DNA of 9,190 nt from Aquificaceae bacterium (GTDB lineage Bacteria; Aquificota; Aquificia; Aquificales; Aquificaceae). The notes under the pieces were generated by a model. The model saw nothing but the letters and a program-made list of their open reading frames with translations, was not told the origin of the DNA and did not search any database. The position numbers and the translations under genes are program-made. The stretch covers positions 1 through 9,190 of the forward strand of contig WFYM01000113.1 in NCBI GenBank assembly GCA_015490115.1, written 5' to 3'. Positions 1-6,854 of the stretch are shown here, piece after piece. Positions within the stretch are counted from its first letter, which is position 1; the number at the start of each line of letters is the position of its first letter.

Positions 1-1
1 C

Positions 2-511
2 CTCGAAGAGATAGACAAATTCATGGACGCCTACAGCATAGATCTCAAGTTCTTCTCGGACGAAGCCTACAGGAAGTATTCGAAGGGGAGGCTCCAGCCC
101 GTCCTCGAGACCATAGAGTTCGTCTTCTCGAGGGGGAAGTGGGTTGAGCTGACTACATTGATAGTCCCAGAGTATCTCACCGAGGACCAGATAAGGGGCA
201 TAGCGAGGTGGATAAGGGAGAGGTTAGCCCCTTGGGTCCCTTGGCACCTGTCGAGGTTCTTCCCCCACTACAAGGCTACCGACCTTCCCCCTACACCCGT
301 CGAAGACTTAGAAAAAGCTTACAGGATAGGGAAGGAGGAGGGTCTCGAATACGTCTACGTGGGGAACCTCTTCGGCAACGAGTATGAAAGCACCTACTGT
401 CCAAAGTGCGGTAACGTGGTCATAGGAAGGAGGGGATACACTATAACGAGGTTGGATATGGAGGGGAACAGGTGTAAATCCTGCGGTTTTGAGATAAAGG
501 GAAGGTTTTGA
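2..511 (+). CDS. amrS: AmmeMemoRadiSam-type radical SAM enzyme, C-terminal part (5' end outside window)
   Basis: This is the last 169 codons of a gene that enters from the left; the reading frame is open from base 2, before the first ATG at 23. The family is annotated as the radical SAM member of the AmmeMemoRadiSam system (partners AMMECR1-like and MEMO1-like proteins); its substrate is not established to my knowledge. Family-typical stretches visible here are DAYSIDLK, GRLQPVLETIEFV, WVELTTLIVP, PWHLSRFFPHYK, DLPPTPVEDLEKA and YVYVGNLFG. They are followed by a zinc-ribbon-like tail with two CxxC pairs (YCPKCG and RCKSCG). The CxxxCxxC cluster that would bind the iron-sulfur centre must lie upstream, outside the window. 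It ends one base before the convergent gene at 513-755, leaving no room for a separate terminator. Family assignment is by recalled motifs; the exact subfamily is less certain. Confidence 0.85.
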   Translation, partial: LEEIDKFMDAYSIDLKFFSDEAYRKYSKGRLQPVLETIEFVFSRGKWVELTTLIVPEYLTEDQIRGIARWIRERLAPWVPWHLSRFFPHYKATDLPPTPVEDLEKAYRIGKEEGLEYVYVGNLFGNEYESTYCPKCGNVVIGRRGYTITRLDMEGNRCKSCGFEIKGRF

Positions 512-512
512 G

Positions 513-755
513 TTATTCGACCTCGATCTTTTTGGCTTTCTTTTTTGGTTCCGCCTTTTCCTCGAGCTTCTCAACTTGGTAGTCTATGAGGGTCTTGAAT
601 ATCCTGAGGAGGGAAAGCTCTATGGTGTATATATTCCTCATCACCTCCTCCCTCACCTCCTTAGGTGGCAGGAAGACTTCGAGGAGCTTCGAGAAGCTCC
701 TTCCGATCTCCCTTATCTCCTCCTCGAGGACTTCTTCCTTTTTCTTACCCATCAT
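513..755 (-). CDS. small charged helical protein of unknown function (80 aa)
   Basis: I do not recognise the family. The protein is 80 aa from the first of two adjacent ATGs (755), or 79 aa from the second (752). It opens with a Lys/Glu-rich segment (GKKKEEVLEEEIREIGRS). An amphipathic region with LLEVFLPPKEV follows, then a long helix-like stretch (MRNIYTIELSLLRIFKTLIDYQVEKLEE), and it ends in a Lys-rich tail (PKKKAKKIEVE). There is no signal peptide, membrane segment or cysteine. The LPP-K-EV plus long helix pattern faintly recalls phasin/PhaE-type helical proteins, but I would not name it so. Codon choice on this strand (ATA, AGG, CTC, GAG) matches the neighbouring genes, which favours it over the overlapping plus-strand reading. 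There is no Shine-Dalgarno. The minus-strand box TAAATT (765-760) lies 7 nt before the second ATG, so I slightly prefer 752 as the true start. It is divergent from the membrane cyclase gene and convergent with the radical SAM gene. Confidence 0.75.
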   Translation of the reverse strand: MMGKKKEEVLEEEIREIGRSFSKLLEVFLPPKEVREEVMRNIYTIELSLLRIFKTLIDYQVEKLEEKAEPKKKAKKIEVE

Positions 756-780
756 AAATAATTTAAACTGATATAACCGG
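756..780. promoter_or_regulatory. 25-bp divergent spacer, candidate two-way promoter
   Basis: This is the whole gap between the start of the 80-aa gene (-) and the membrane cyclase (+). It is much more AT-rich than its surroundings and holds the palindrome TTTAAA at 762-767. Read leftwards, TAAATT (765-760) sits 7 nt before the second ATG of the small gene. Read rightwards, TGATATAAC (769-777) looks like an extended -10 element, but it lies only 3 nt before the ATG at 781. TAAACT (764-769) is 11 nt before it. I see no convincing -35 element. Promoter function is inferred from position and composition only. Confidence 0.45.
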
Positions 781-1854
781 ATGGGTCTGAGGGAGAGGGT
801 TGTAAACTTCATTGACAGTCTGATACCGCCCTCCGAAAAGCATCCGAACCCTCTGCTTTACAGGACCTCCTTTTTGAGGATAAGCCTCCTCGCCTCCTTG
901 TCCCTTATAGGGTCAGCTGCCTCCTTTCTATACGCATACATAGACTTTACAGAGGGAGACCTCTTTATGGCTGTCCTCGAAGTTCTCACGGGAGTCGTCC
1001 TGTTTTTGAACCCTTTTATAGCGAGGAGATTCAGGAATCCCGAAGCTATGGCTACCTTTTCTTTGGTTCTCCTCAGCTCCATATTCCTGACAGCTGTCTT
1101 CGACGAGCTTCCGGAGGACAGGTCGAGCCTCATATGGGTGAACGTGATCCCGGCTCTTGCCTTCTTCATAAAGGGGAGGAGGGGACTTTACTGGTCGGTG
1201 GGGTTTTTGCTCGTCCACGGCGGACTTCTCTTCGCGAGGGGTGTGGGTGTGGACAAGGATCTCTTAAACGCGTATCTCAGCTACGCTGTCGTCGCCGTCA
1301 TATTCTACTTCTACGCTTGGATGTCGGAAAGATACAGGGGCGTTTGGGAGAGCCTCGCTAAGGTGGACAGCTTAACCGGCGTCCTCAGCAGGGCAGCCTT
1401 TGAGGAGGTGATGGCGAGGGAGATCGAGAGGGTTAAAAGATACGGGAGCAAGCTCTCCCTCGTAATGTTCGACCTTGACAACTTCAAGGAGATAAACGAC
1501 ACCTACGGACACCTATTCGGTGACAAGGTCTTGAGGAGGGTCGCCGAAGTCGTGAAGGAGAATCTCAGGAAGACGGACGTTGTGGGAAGATGGGGAGGGG
1601 AGGAGTTTGTGGTTCTCCTTCCGGGAACGGACGGTGAGGAAGCGAGGGCTGTTGCGGAAAAGCTAAGGAAGAAGCTCGAAGCTCTCGGTATGGGGAATAA
1701 GGTAAGGATCACCGCGAGCTTCGGTGTTGCGGAGTTAAAGGACGGGGACGACCCTCTCAGGCTGATCTTGAAGGCTGACAAGGCTCTCTATACAGCGAAG
1801 AGGAGGGGAAAGAACAGGGTCGAGAGCTACATGGACAAGATTCCTTTAAAATAG
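781..1854 (+). CDS. membrane-bound diguanylate cyclase (six predicted TM segments + GGDEF)
   Basis: Predicted to condense two GTP into cyclic di-GMP at the inner face of the cytoplasmic membrane. The protein is 357 aa. Residues about 33-54, 58-80, 88-107, 116-131, 135-153 and 161-180 are hydrophobic and could make six membrane spans; I do not recognise them as a named sensor (MASE-type or other). A short linker leads to the GGDEF domain at about 192-350. Catalytic features are FDLDNFKEIND (230-240) and GGEEF (272-276). The product-inhibition site RxxD is present (R263-D266, exactly five residues before GGEEF), so feedback by cyclic di-GMP is expected. The signal sensed is unknown. It is the first gene of the probable operon and ends 7 nt before rph. 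The ATG at 781 has no Shine-Dalgarno but is the only sensible start before the first hydrophobic segment. Confidence 0.93.
   Translation: MGLRERVVNFIDSLIPPSEKHPNPLLYRTSFLRISLLASLSLIGSAASFLYAYIDFTEGDLFMAVLEVLTGVVLFLNPFIARRFRNPEAMATFSLVLLSSIFLTAVFDELPEDRSSLIWVNVIPALAFFIKGRRGLYWSVGFLLVHGGLLFARGVGVDKDLLNAYLSYAVVAVIFYFYAWMSERYRGVWESLAKVDSLTGVLSRAAFEEVMAREIERVKRYGSKLSLVMFDLDNFKEINDTYGHLFGDKVLRRVAEVVKENLRKTDVVGRWGGEEFVVLLPGTDGEEARAVAEKLRKKLEALGMGNKVRITASFGVAELKDGDDPLRLILKADKALYTAKRRGKNRVESYMDKIPLK
1845..1852 (+). promoter_or_regulatory. TTTAAAAT box upstream of rph, candidate leaderless promoter
   Basis: TTTAAAAT lies in the last codons of the preceding cyclase gene; its TAAAAT core (1847-1852) ends 9 nt before the rph ATG. 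No Shine-Dalgarno stands before rph. The same octamer precedes the minus-strand cyclase start at 7870. A -10 element for a second, internal transcript is plausible but unproven; Lys-Lys-stop codons alone could also give this sequence. Confidence 0.35.
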
Positions 1855-1861
1855 TTTTCCC

Positions 1862-2629
1862 ATGCGAAAGGACGGAAGGAGCGAGGACGAGCTGAGACCC
1901 GTAAGGATAATAAGGGACTACCTCGCCTACCCTGAAGGTTCCTGCCTCATAGAGTTCGGGAACACGAAGGTGATATGCACAGCTTCGGTCACGGACACTG
2001 TCCCTCCCTTCCAGAAGGGAAAGGGTATGGGCTGGATAACAGCCGAGTATTCTATGTTGCCGAGGGCTACCCAGACGAGGAACGTGAGGGAGTCTGTTCA
2101 GGGGAGGATAAGCGGGAGGACCCACGAGATCCAGAGGATGATAGGGAGGGCTATAAGGACTGTTGTAGACCTCTCGAAGATAGGGGAGAGGACCATATGG
2201 GTGGACTGCGACGTTATACAGGCGGACGGGGGGACGAGGACAGCCTCCATAACGGGAGCCTTCGTAGCGGTGACGGACGCCCTCATAAAGCTCTACGAGG
2301 AGGGTCTGATCTCGACGGTTCCCGTAAAGGACTTCCTCGCCGCTGTCAGCGTGGGTATAGTGAACGGGAAGCCTATGCTCGACCTCAACTTCGAGGAGGA
2401 CTCGATAGCTCAGGTTGACATGAACGTGGTAGGGACGGGTTCAGGGAAGCTGGCGGAGGTCCAAGCTATGGGTGAGGAGTTCACCTTCTCGAAGGAAGAC
2501 CTTGCGAACCTCATAGACCTCGCCATGAAGGGGATATCGGAGCTTATTGAGCTTCAAAAAGCCCTCTACGAGTTCAACACATCTCTGGGCTACTGGAAGA
2601 AGAAGAACGTGAAGGAGGCGAGGTTTTGA
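1862..2629 (+). CDS. rph: ribonuclease PH
   Basis: A phosphate-dependent 3'-to-5' exoribonuclease that trims the 3' ends of tRNA precursors in the cytosol, working as a hexamer of the PNPase fold. The 255-aa protein has the usual bacterial length. It starts with the family signature MRKDGR and LRPV, followed by TAEYSMLPRAT (61-70). SGRTHEIQRMIGR (84-96) includes Arg86, and DCDVIQADGGTRTASITGA (115-133) includes the phosphate-binding GTR around Arg126. The conserved acidic residues Asp180 and Asp186 lie in LDLNFEEDSIAQVDMNVV. It ends in a short basic tail (YWKKKNVKEARF). The ATG at 1862 is fixed by the signature. It follows the membrane cyclase by 7 nt, has no Shine-Dalgarno, and its TGA overlaps the TTG start of the next gene by 4 nt (TTGA). 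Confidence 0.97.
   Translation: MRKDGRSEDELRPVRIIRDYLAYPEGSCLIEFGNTKVICTASVTDTVPPFQKGKGMGWITAEYSMLPRATQTRNVRESVQGRISGRTHEIQRMIGRAIRTVVDLSKIGERTIWVDCDVIQADGGTRTASITGAFVAVTDALIKLYEEGLISTVPVKDFLAAVSVGIVNGKPMLDLNFEEDSIAQVDMNVVGTGSGKLAEVQAMGEEFTFSKEDLANLIDLAMKGISELIELQKALYEFNTSLGYWKKKNVKEARF
2612..2618 (+). promoter_or_regulatory. Shine-Dalgarno AAGGAGG for the TTG-started lipoprotein gene
   Basis: AAGGAGG ends 7 nt before the TTG at 2626 and lies inside the 3' end of rph. It supports the TTG start and translational coupling. AGG/GAG-rich coding sequence makes GGAGG common here, so part of the match could be chance. Confidence 0.6.
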
Positions 2630-3069
2630 GGCTGTTCCTTGTCCTTGCGGGGATTCTTGCCCTCCTCTCCTGTCAGGAGCTTCCGAAGGAATACAGGGGA
2701 GAGGAAGGCAAGAAGAAGCTCGAAAAGTATAGATACCAGTTCGTAAAGGGTGTTGTAGATGTTGCCGAAGGGCTGAGGTCCCGTATACCGAAAGATGACT
2801 ACTTCCTGATAATATCCCTCAGGAGCCTCGACGATCCTATGCCCGTCGCAGTTCTCAGGGTGAAGAACCCCAAGTTCCCGTATAAATTTAAGATAACGGG
2901 GAGGCACAAGATAAGGGAGGACAGGATGATAGAGGGAGATATGATACTGACCGCGAGGATAAGCAAAAATCCCGGAGCGGAATCCCAGCCCGGTGATCTT
3001 GTTGGCATTATTCAGGTTAGGGCGGGTCAAAAGGGTGTGAAGGTTCTGATAGACTCGGAGGTGAGGTAG
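2626..3069 (+). CDS. predicted lipoprotein with CycH/CcmI-like C-terminal domain
   Basis: A 147-aa envelope protein. The N-terminus (MRLFLVLAGILALLSC) is a short lipoprotein signal peptide with a plausible lipobox LLSC and acylated Cys16. Gln at +2 argues against retention in the inner membrane by the Asp rule known from enterobacteria. After a charged linker (about 20-38), residues about 58-145 match my memory of the C-terminal domain of cytochrome c maturation protein CcmI/CycH. The matching pieces are YFLIISLRS, PVAVLRVK (73-80), a central F/KI strand region, MILTARISK (106-114), PGDLVG (122-127) and VKVLID. In CcmI this domain follows TPR repeats and helps chaperone apocytochrome c; here there are no TPRs and no other cytochrome-assembly gene nearby, so the role is open. 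The TTG start is chosen because it directly precedes the signal peptide and has a good Shine-Dalgarno. Its stop overlaps the next GTG by one base. Confidence 0.75.
   Translation: MRLFLVLAGILALLSCQELPKEYRGEEGKKKLEKYRYQFVKGVVDVAEGLRSRIPKDDYFLIISLRSLDDPMPVAVLRVKNPKFPYKFKITGRHKIREDRMIEGDMILTARISKNPGAESQPGDLVGIIQVRAGQKGVKVLIDSEVR
3057..3064 (+). promoter_or_regulatory. Shine-Dalgarno GGAGGTGA for the GAF-GGDEF gene
   Basis: GGAGGTGA is a near-perfect anti-16S match, ending 4 nt before the GTG at 3069 and lying in the last codons of the lipoprotein gene. It supports the non-ATG start and coupled translation across the one-base TAGTG overlap. Confidence 0.65.
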
Positions 3070-4085
3070 TGGAGTGTGAAGAGAAGATAAGGAAGCTCCT
3101 CGAGGTCATAGAGAGCGTCGCCAACAAGGAGTATGAAAAGGACAACTGGAGGAGCGTCCTCGATAGGGTAGCGGACCTCTTTGAAGCGGACGCATCAGCT
3201 ATAGGCGAAACCGCAGGAGGATACATACTCTACACCAAGGTCTCCTCTAAGCTGAGGGAACTCATAGAGGACTACGACCCGGAGAGGTTCAAAGTTCCGA
3301 TAGGCGGGAGCGCCGCCAGTGAAGCCTTAAAAGGGAAAGGATACGTCATAGTGAACGACTACCAGAACTACAAGTATGCGGTCGAAGCTTGGAAGAGGGC
3401 GGGGCTAAAGAGCCTCGTGGTCACCACGATGGAGGCGGACGGCTTCATAGGTTGCCTCTCGATAGGCAGGATAAGTGAGGGGAAACCCTTCACGGAGGAG
3501 GACGGGAAGATCCTGAAGAGCCTCGCCTTCATCTTCTCCTTCATAATAAAGGAGGAGATAAAGATAAAAAAGCTCTTCGAGAGGGCTGTGAGGGACCACC
3601 TCACAAACCTCTACAACAGATACTTCCTCGAAGAGGAGGGGAAGAGGGAGATAGAAAGGGCGAAGCGCTACAGGTATCCCGTTTCCGTTATTATGTTCGA
3701 CCTCGACGACTTCAAGAGGGTGAACGACACATACGGACACCAAGAGGGGGACAAGGTCCTTGTCAAGTTCGCGAAGATACTGAGGTCAAGAATAAGAAGC
3801 ACCGACATACCCGTGAGATACGGAGGAGAGGAGTTTTTGGTCCTCCTTCCCAACACAACCTACAGGGAGGCTGTCCTCGTAGCTGAGAGGATAAGGAAGG
3901 TGATGGAGGAGGTCACCTTCAGGTTCGGAACAGAGGAGATGAGGATAACGGTAAGTGCCGGGGTCGCCTCCTGCGAGCCTGAGGACTGCTCCCTCGACAC
4001 GCTAATATACAGGGCTGACAAAGCTATGTACCGGGCGAAGAGGGAGGGGAAGAACAGGGTAGCAGTCTACTCCCTGCTAAATTAG
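3069..4085 (+). CDS. GAF-GGDEF diguanylate cyclase
   Basis: A 338-aa cytosolic protein predicted to make cyclic di-GMP. Residues about 20-160 have the pattern of a GAF sensor domain: an N-terminal helix, a strand-rich core, VPIGGSAASEALKGKGYVIVND (76-97, typical of the GAF pocket edge), and GFIGCLSIGR followed by FTEEDGKILKSLA (141-153). Its ligand cannot be told from sequence. A short helix links it to the GGDEF domain (about 172-336) with FDLDDFKRVND (210-220), GGEEF (252-256) and an intact inhibitory site R243-STD246 five residues upstream. Two cysteines in SCEPEDC (301-307) are unusual for a GGDEF domain and absent from the other two cyclases here. GTG start with a strong Shine-Dalgarno; overlaps the lipoprotein stop by one base and lies 6 nt before uvrA. 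Confidence 0.92.
   Translation: MECEEKIRKLLEVIESVANKEYEKDNWRSVLDRVADLFEADASAIGETAGGYILYTKVSSKLRELIEDYDPERFKVPIGGSAASEALKGKGYVIVNDYQNYKYAVEAWKRAGLKSLVVTTMEADGFIGCLSIGRISEGKPFTEEDGKILKSLAFIFSFIIKEEIKIKKLFERAVRDHLTNLYNRYFLEEEGKREIERAKRYRYPVSVIMFDLDDFKRVNDTYGHQEGDKVLVKFAKILRSRIRSTDIPVRYGGEEFLVLLPNTTYREAVLVAERIRKVMEEVTFRFGTEEMRITVSAGVASCEPEDCSLDTLIYRADKAMYRAKREGKNRVAVYSLLN
4078..4083 (+). promoter_or_regulatory. TAAATT box upstream of uvrA, candidate leaderless promoter
   Basis: TAAATT ends 8 nt before the uvrA ATG and overlaps the end of the GAF-GGDEF gene. There is no Shine-Dalgarno in the 20 nt before uvrA. Its place matches the boxes before rph and the minus-strand cyclase. It is weak evidence on its own, since the Leu-Asn-stop codons of the upstream gene also produce it. 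Confidence 0.3.
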
Positions 4086-4091
4086 ATAAGT

Positions 4092-6854
4092 ATGGACAGG
4101 ATAATAATAAGGGGTGCGCGCCAGCACAATTTGAAAAACATAGACCTCGAGATACCCAAGAACAAGCTCGTCGTCATAACGGGACCTTCAGGTTCGGGGA
4201 AGTCCTCCCTCGCCTTCGACACCATATACGCTGAGGGGCAGAGGAGGTATGTTGAGTCCCTCTCCTCTTATGCGAGGCAGTTCCTCGGTGTTATGGAGAA
4301 GCCCGACGTGGACTCGATAGAGGGTCTCTCACCTGCGATAGCCATAGACCAAAAGACAGCTTCGAAAAACCCAAGGTCCACGGTGGGGACCGTGACGGAG
4401 ATCTACGACTACCTCAGGGTCCTCTGGGCGAACATAGGGAAACCTTACTGTCCCACCTGCGGTAGGGTCTTAGAGGGTCTATCAGCCCACGAGATATTGG
4501 AGAGGATATTCGAAAAGTATAAGGGAAGGAGGATAATGGTCCTCGCTCCCGTTGTTAGGGGAAGGAAGGGGGAGTTCAGGGAACTCATGAGGGATATAGA
4601 CAGGATGGGCTACACGAGGGTAAAAGTGGACGGGGAGCTGAGGAGGGTAATAGAGGTCCCTCCCTTAGAAAAGAACAAGAAGCACTCCATAGACGTTGTC
4701 GTCGACAGGTTCACCTTAGAGGAGGAGGAAAGACCGAGGCTCCTCACCGATCTGGAGAAGTCCCTCGAGCTGGCTAAGGGTCTCGTGAAGATAGAGGACG
4801 TGGAAACCGGAGAGGAGGAGCTTTTCTGCGAGAACCTCGTCTGTCCGGAACACGGCTTCTCGATCCCGGAACTCTCACCGAGGCTCTTTTCCTTCAACTC
4901 ACCTTACGGTGCTTGCCCCTCATGCAAGGGACTCGGTGTCAAGTGGGAGATAGACACGGGACTCCTCATAGACGAAGAAGAGCCGGCTGTTTACGCCTTC
5001 AAAATAGCTGAGAGCTACCTCTTCAACTACCTCAAGTTTCCCATAGCGAACGTCCTCAAGAAGCTCGGCTACGATCCTAAGACGAGGTTCAAAGACCTCC
5101 CCGAGAAGGTAAGGAGGATACTCCTCTACGGGACTAAGGAGGGGTTCGAGTTCGAGGGAATAGTCAGGCACTTAGAGAGGAGGTTCTTGGAAGAAGAGTC
5201 GGAGAGGGTGAGGGAGGAGATAGAGGAGTATGTAGTCGAGAAGCCGTGTCCCTCTTGTAAGGGTTCTAGGCTGAGGGACGAAGCCCTCGCGGTCCTCATA
5301 GACGGGAAGAGTATATGGGACGTTGTCCAAATGCCCGTAGGGAGAGCGAAGGAGTGGTTCGATGAGCTTCCGAACAAGCTAACGAAGAGGGAGCTTCTGA
5401 TAGGGGAGAGGCTGATAAAGGAGATCTCGGAGAGGCTCGGCTTCCTCGTTGACGTCGGTCTCGACTACATATCCCTCTCGAGGAGCGCGACTACCCTCTC
5501 GGGCGGTGAGATGCAGAGGATAAGGCTCGCAACTCAGGTGGGTTCGAAGCTAACTGGGGTCCTCTACGTCCTCGACGAACCCTCCATAGGACTCCACCCG
5601 AGGGACACCCACAGGCTCATAAAGACATTAAAAGAGCTGAGGGACCTCGGGAACACGGTCATAGTCGTCGAACACGACCCCGAGACCATAGAATCCGCTG
5701 ACTGGGTGATAGACCTCGGTCCCGGCTCCGGGAAGGAGGGGGGTGAGGTGGTGGCTGTCGGGACCGTTGAGGAGATAAAGCAAAACGAAAGGTCTCTTAC
5801 CGGAGCTTACCTTTCGGGGAGGAAGGGCATACCCGTCCCTGAGAGGAGGAGGGAGCCGAAGGGGAAGTTTATAAGGATAGTCGGGGCGAGGGAGCATAAC
5901 TTAAAGAACGTAACCGTTGAGATACCCGTCGGTCTCTTCGTCTGCATAACGGGGGTCTCGGGGAGCGGGAAGTCGACCCTGATATACGACGTCCTCTACA
6001 AGTATGCGAAGGTAAAGCTTTACGGATCTAAGGAGCAGGTAGGTGAGGTGGACAGGATAGAGGGTCTCGAGAACTTTGAGAGAGTCATAAACGTGGACCA
6101 GTCTCCTATAGGTAGGACTCCGAGGAGCAACCCGGCAACTTATACGAAGGTCTTCGACCACATAAGGGACCTCTTCGCAAGCACTCCCGAGGCGAGGGCG
6201 AGGGGCTACAAGCCGGGCAGGTTCTCCTTCAACGTTAAGGGGGGAAGGTGCGAGGCTTGTCAGGGTGAGGGTGTCATAAAGGTTGAGATGCACTTCCTGC
6301 CTCCCGTCTACGTTACCTGCGACGTCTGTAAGGGGACGAGGTATAACAGGGAGACCCTCGACATACTCTACAAGGGGAAGAACATAGCCGAGGTCCTCGA
6401 CATGACCGTCGACGAAGCTTACGACTTCTTCGAGAACATAACTCCCATTAGGAGGAAGCTCCAGATATTAAAGGACGTCGGTCTCGGCTACATAAAGCTC
6501 GGACAGCCTGCTCCTACACTTTCGGGGGGTGAGGCTCAAAGGATAAAGCTCGCGAGGGAACTCGCCAAGAAGGAGAGGGGGAGGACCCTCTACCTTCTCG
6601 ACGAGCCTACGACGGGGCTTCACATGGACGACATCAAAAAGCTCATAGACGTCCTTCAGAGGCTCGTCGACAGGGGAAACACGGTTGTCGTCATAGAGCA
6701 TAACCTGGACGTTATAAAGTGTGCGGACTGGGTGATAGACCTTGGTCCTGAAGGGGGGGAGAGGGGAGGTGAGGTGGTGGCGGTCGGTCCACCCGAAGAG
6801 ATAGCTAAAAATCCGAAGTCTTACACGGGCATGTTCCTGAGGAAGTATCTTTAA
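4092..6854 (+). CDS. uvrA: UvrABC excinuclease subunit A
   Basis: The damage-recognition ATPase of nucleotide excision repair; it acts as a dimer on DNA and loads UvrB. The protein is 920 aa, close to the usual 930-950, with two ABC modules. Module one: Walker A GPSGSGKSS (31-39), signature LSGGEMQR (469-476), Walker B LYVLDEPSIGLH (491-502), H-loop VEHD. Module two: GVSGSGKST (621-629), LSGGEAQR (810-817), LYLLDEPTTGLH (833-844), IEHN. Three zinc sites can be seen: C120/C123 with C386/C388-389 region; C251, H254, C275, C278; and C720/C723 with C743/C746. In the second, His254 stands where many UvrAs have Cys. The start fits the family N-terminus (IIIRGARQHNLKNID). It lies 6 nt after the GAF-GGDEF gene. 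Its TAA shares the TTAA at 6851-6854 with the stop of the opposing cyclase gene. Confidence 0.98.
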   Translation: MDRIIIRGARQHNLKNIDLEIPKNKLVVITGPSGSGKSSLAFDTIYAEGQRRYVESLSSYARQFLGVMEKPDVDSIEGLSPAIAIDQKTASKNPRSTVGTVTEIYDYLRVLWANIGKPYCPTCGRVLEGLSAHEILERIFEKYKGRRIMVLAPVVRGRKGEFRELMRDIDRMGYTRVKVDGELRRVIEVPPLEKNKKHSIDVVVDRFTLEEEERPRLLTDLEKSLELAKGLVKIEDVETGEEELFCENLVCPEHGFSIPELSPRLFSFNSPYGACPSCKGLGVKWEIDTGLLIDEEEPAVYAFKIAESYLFNYLKFPIANVLKKLGYDPKTRFKDLPEKVRRILLYGTKEGFEFEGIVRHLERRFLEEESERVREEIEEYVVEKPCPSCKGSRLRDEALAVLIDGKSIWDVVQMPVGRAKEWFDELPNKLTKRELLIGERLIKEISERLGFLVDVGLDYISLSRSATTLSGGEMQRIRLATQVGSKLTGVLYVLDEPSIGLHPRDTHRLIKTLKELRDLGNTVIVVEHDPETIESADWVIDLGPGSGKEGGEVVAVGTVEEIKQNERSLTGAYLSGRKGIPVPERRREPKGKFIRIVGAREHNLKNVTVEIPVGLFVCITGVSGSGKSTLIYDVLYKYAKVKLYGSKEQVGEVDRIEGLENFERVINVDQSPIGRTPRSNPATYTKVFDHIRDLFASTPEARARGYKPGRFSFNVKGGRCEACQGEGVIKVEMHFLPPVYVTCDVCKGTRYNRETLDILYKGKNIAEVLDMTVDEAYDFFENITPIRRKLQILKDVGLGYIKLGQPAPTLSGGEAQRIKLARELAKKERGRTLYLLDEPTTGLHMDDIKKLIDVLQRLVDRGNTVVVIEHNLDVIKCADWVIDLGPEGGERGGEVVAVGPPEEIAKNPKSYTGMFLRKYL

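Noticed and set aside
510..560. T-runs after the radical SAM gene as a terminator
   Set aside because: No stable hairpin precedes them, and they are the antisense of Lys codons (PKKKAKK) in the 80-aa gene.
308..574. Minus-strand reading frame of 88 aa under the radical SAM gene
   Set aside because: Antisense of a well-conserved zinc-ribbon coding region, with basic, low-complexity translation and no start signal.
576..761. Plus-strand reading frame of 61 aa over the small gene
   Set aside because: It lies wholly within the 80-aa gene region, begins with a rare start without a ribosome site, and its codons lack the AGG/ATA bias seen on the minus strand.
1757..2125. Minus-strand reading frame of 122 aa under rph and the membrane cyclase
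   Set aside because: It is antisense to two conserved genes, and its Pro/Ser/Arg-rich translation is what reverse reading of AGG/GAG-rich codons gives.
5901..6293. Minus-strand reading frame of 130 aa inside uvrA
   Set aside because: Fully covered by the second ABC module of uvrA with intact motifs; no independent evidence.
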